A DNA stretch of 7,103 bases from an uncultured Thermoguttaceae bacterium (lineage in GTDB: Bacteria; Planctomycetota; Planctomycetia; Pirellulales; Thermoguttaceae): the NCBI GenBank assembly GCA_934725735.1, contig CAKVCP010000113.1, positions 1 through 7,103 on the forward strand, written 5' to 3'. This document shows, piece by piece, positions 6,151 through 7,103 of this stretch (positions are counted from its first letter, which is position 1; each line of letters starts with the position of its first letter). The position numbers and the translations under genes are program-made. Under the pieces are notes generated by a model. That model was given only the letters and a program-made list of their open reading frames with translations. It was not told where the DNA came from and did no database searches.

Positions 6151-7103
6151 ATGAATGGATTTTGGAGGTGTTGGAAATTGATTGGAGTCGTTGGATCGGC
6201 GCTTGTCGCGGGAGTCCTCGGCGGATGCGTCCTGGAAGGGGACGGTTCAATAGAAATATTGAACGTTTCTTATGATCCGACCCGCGAGCTCTACGAGGCG
6301 TACAATCCCCTTTTTGAGAATTACTATAAGGAAAAGACGGGAAAAGACGTGACCGTCACGCAGTCTCACGGGGGTTCGGGTAAGCAGGCTTTGGAAGTTG
6401 CGAACGGGCTTCCGGCGGACGTTGTGACCCTTGCGCTTGAGGGGGACGTCGACGTCGTTGCGAAAGCGGGGTTGATCGAACCTGGTTATGTCGACGAGTT
6501 CGAAGGGAAGAGTTCGCCGTGCACTTCCGCGATCGTCTTTTTGGTGCGCTCGGGTAATCCTAAGAAAATTCGCGACTGGAACGATCTAACGCGTAAAGAC
6601 GTCGGGGGGCGCGATGTGGAATTATCTCGCGGCCTGGCGATACTTTGAAAAGCAGGGCGAGAGCGAAGAAGAGGTTAAGGCGTCGATCAAGACTCTTTAT
6701 AAGAACGTGGTGGCGCTCGATTCGGGCGCGCGAGGCGCGACGACTTCTTTCGTCGAGAATGGTCAGGGAGACGTTTTGATCGCGTGGGAAAACGAAGCGT
6801 TCCTTTCCTTGCGCGAATATCCTGGAAAATATGAAATCGTCGTTCCGAGCGTTTCGATCTTGTGCCAGCCCACCGTTGCCGTCGTCGACGCGGTCGCAAG
6901 AAGCACGGTACGGAAGAGGTCGCAAAGGAGTACTTGCAAACCCTCTATTCTCCCGCCGCTCAACGACTTATCGTCGAGAATTTCTATCGACCCGCCGATC
7001 CCGAGACGTACGCCCTCTTCGTCAACGAGAGTCCGGAAGATACGATTACCGCGATTCCTGCGGACGGAAAGTGGATCAACGACAAGGTCGAAAGAGTCGA
7101 TAT
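6151..7103 (+). pseudogene. sbp: Sulfate-binding lipoprotein (Sbp family), double frameshift, runs off the window
   Basis: The family consists of the extracytoplasmic sulfate/thiosulfate-binding subunits of the CysTWA ABC importer. The N terminus has a lipoprotein signal with lipobox LGGC (Cys26). Family motifs follow: LNVSYDPTRELY, SHGGSGKQA (72-80, sulfate binding), ADVVTLAL and SAIVFLVRSGNPK. The first frame reads DWNDLTRKDV (to residue 151) and then garbage to a stop at 6646-6648. From 6596 a second frame continues the family with KTSGGAMWNYLAAW, LDSGARGATTSFVE, GDVLIAWENEA and VVPSVSIL. Near 6896-6898 the match returns to the original frame: KKHGTEEVAKEYLQTLYSP, NFYRPADPE. Compared with E. 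coli Sbp, the segment corresponding to SVITPNP is gone and one base is lost later. Promoter and AGGAG site look intact, which suggests recent decay or sequence error. The 3' end lies beyond the window. Confidence 0.85.

Noticed and set aside
6590..6650. Programmed ribosomal frameshift in the sbp-like gene
   Set aside because: A frameshift would not restore the missing conserved residues, there is no convincing slippery heptamer with a downstream structure, and a second shift would also be needed near 6896.

Overview
The window is a stretch of bacterial chromosome with five protein loci on the + strand and one tRNA on the - strand. Coding regions are moderately GC-rich by eye, and spacers are AT-richer with recognisable sigma70-type promoters. 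Export and lipoprotein signals suggest a Gram-negative-type cell. The secreted glycoside-hydrolase-like protein and the tRNA without an encoded CCA would fit a Planctomycetota-like host, but this is a weak guess. No marker in the window fixes the phylum.

Layout: (1) 39-111, minus strand, initiator tRNA-fMet with its own promoter at 146-174. (2) 322-1746, a secreted TIM-barrel glycoside-hydrolase-like protein behind a divergent promoter. (3) 1823-2584, an unrecognised three-helix membrane protein with a very acidic tail. (4) 2616-3521, a LysR-type regulator. (5) 3693-5963, metE, cobalamin-independent methionine synthase, ending at a clear intrinsic terminator. (6) 6151 to the window edge, a sulfate-binding lipoprotein gene (Sbp family) with its own promoter, broken by two frameshifts.

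The second half is a sulfur/methionine module. The LysR-type gene is followed 9 bp later by a perfect 7-7-7 inverted repeat. Its 17-bp core matches the 'Met-box' consensus I remember for methionine-linked LysR regulators of streptococci. The repeat is centred about 65 bp upstream of the transcription start predicted from a near-consensus metE promoter, the usual place for a LysR activator. I infer that this regulator controls metE. The sbp-like gene next door would have fed sulfate uptake, but as written it cannot make an intact protein. It has lost the conserved segment just before its KTSGGA motif, apparently by deletion between two copies of an 8-bp repeat, and one base further downstream.

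I found no CRISPR array, insertion sequence, riboswitch or phage gene, and no convincing wholly new system. The points most worth checking are the Met-box-like operator, the broken sbp, and an initiator tRNA lacking one of the three usual anticodon-stem G-C pairs.
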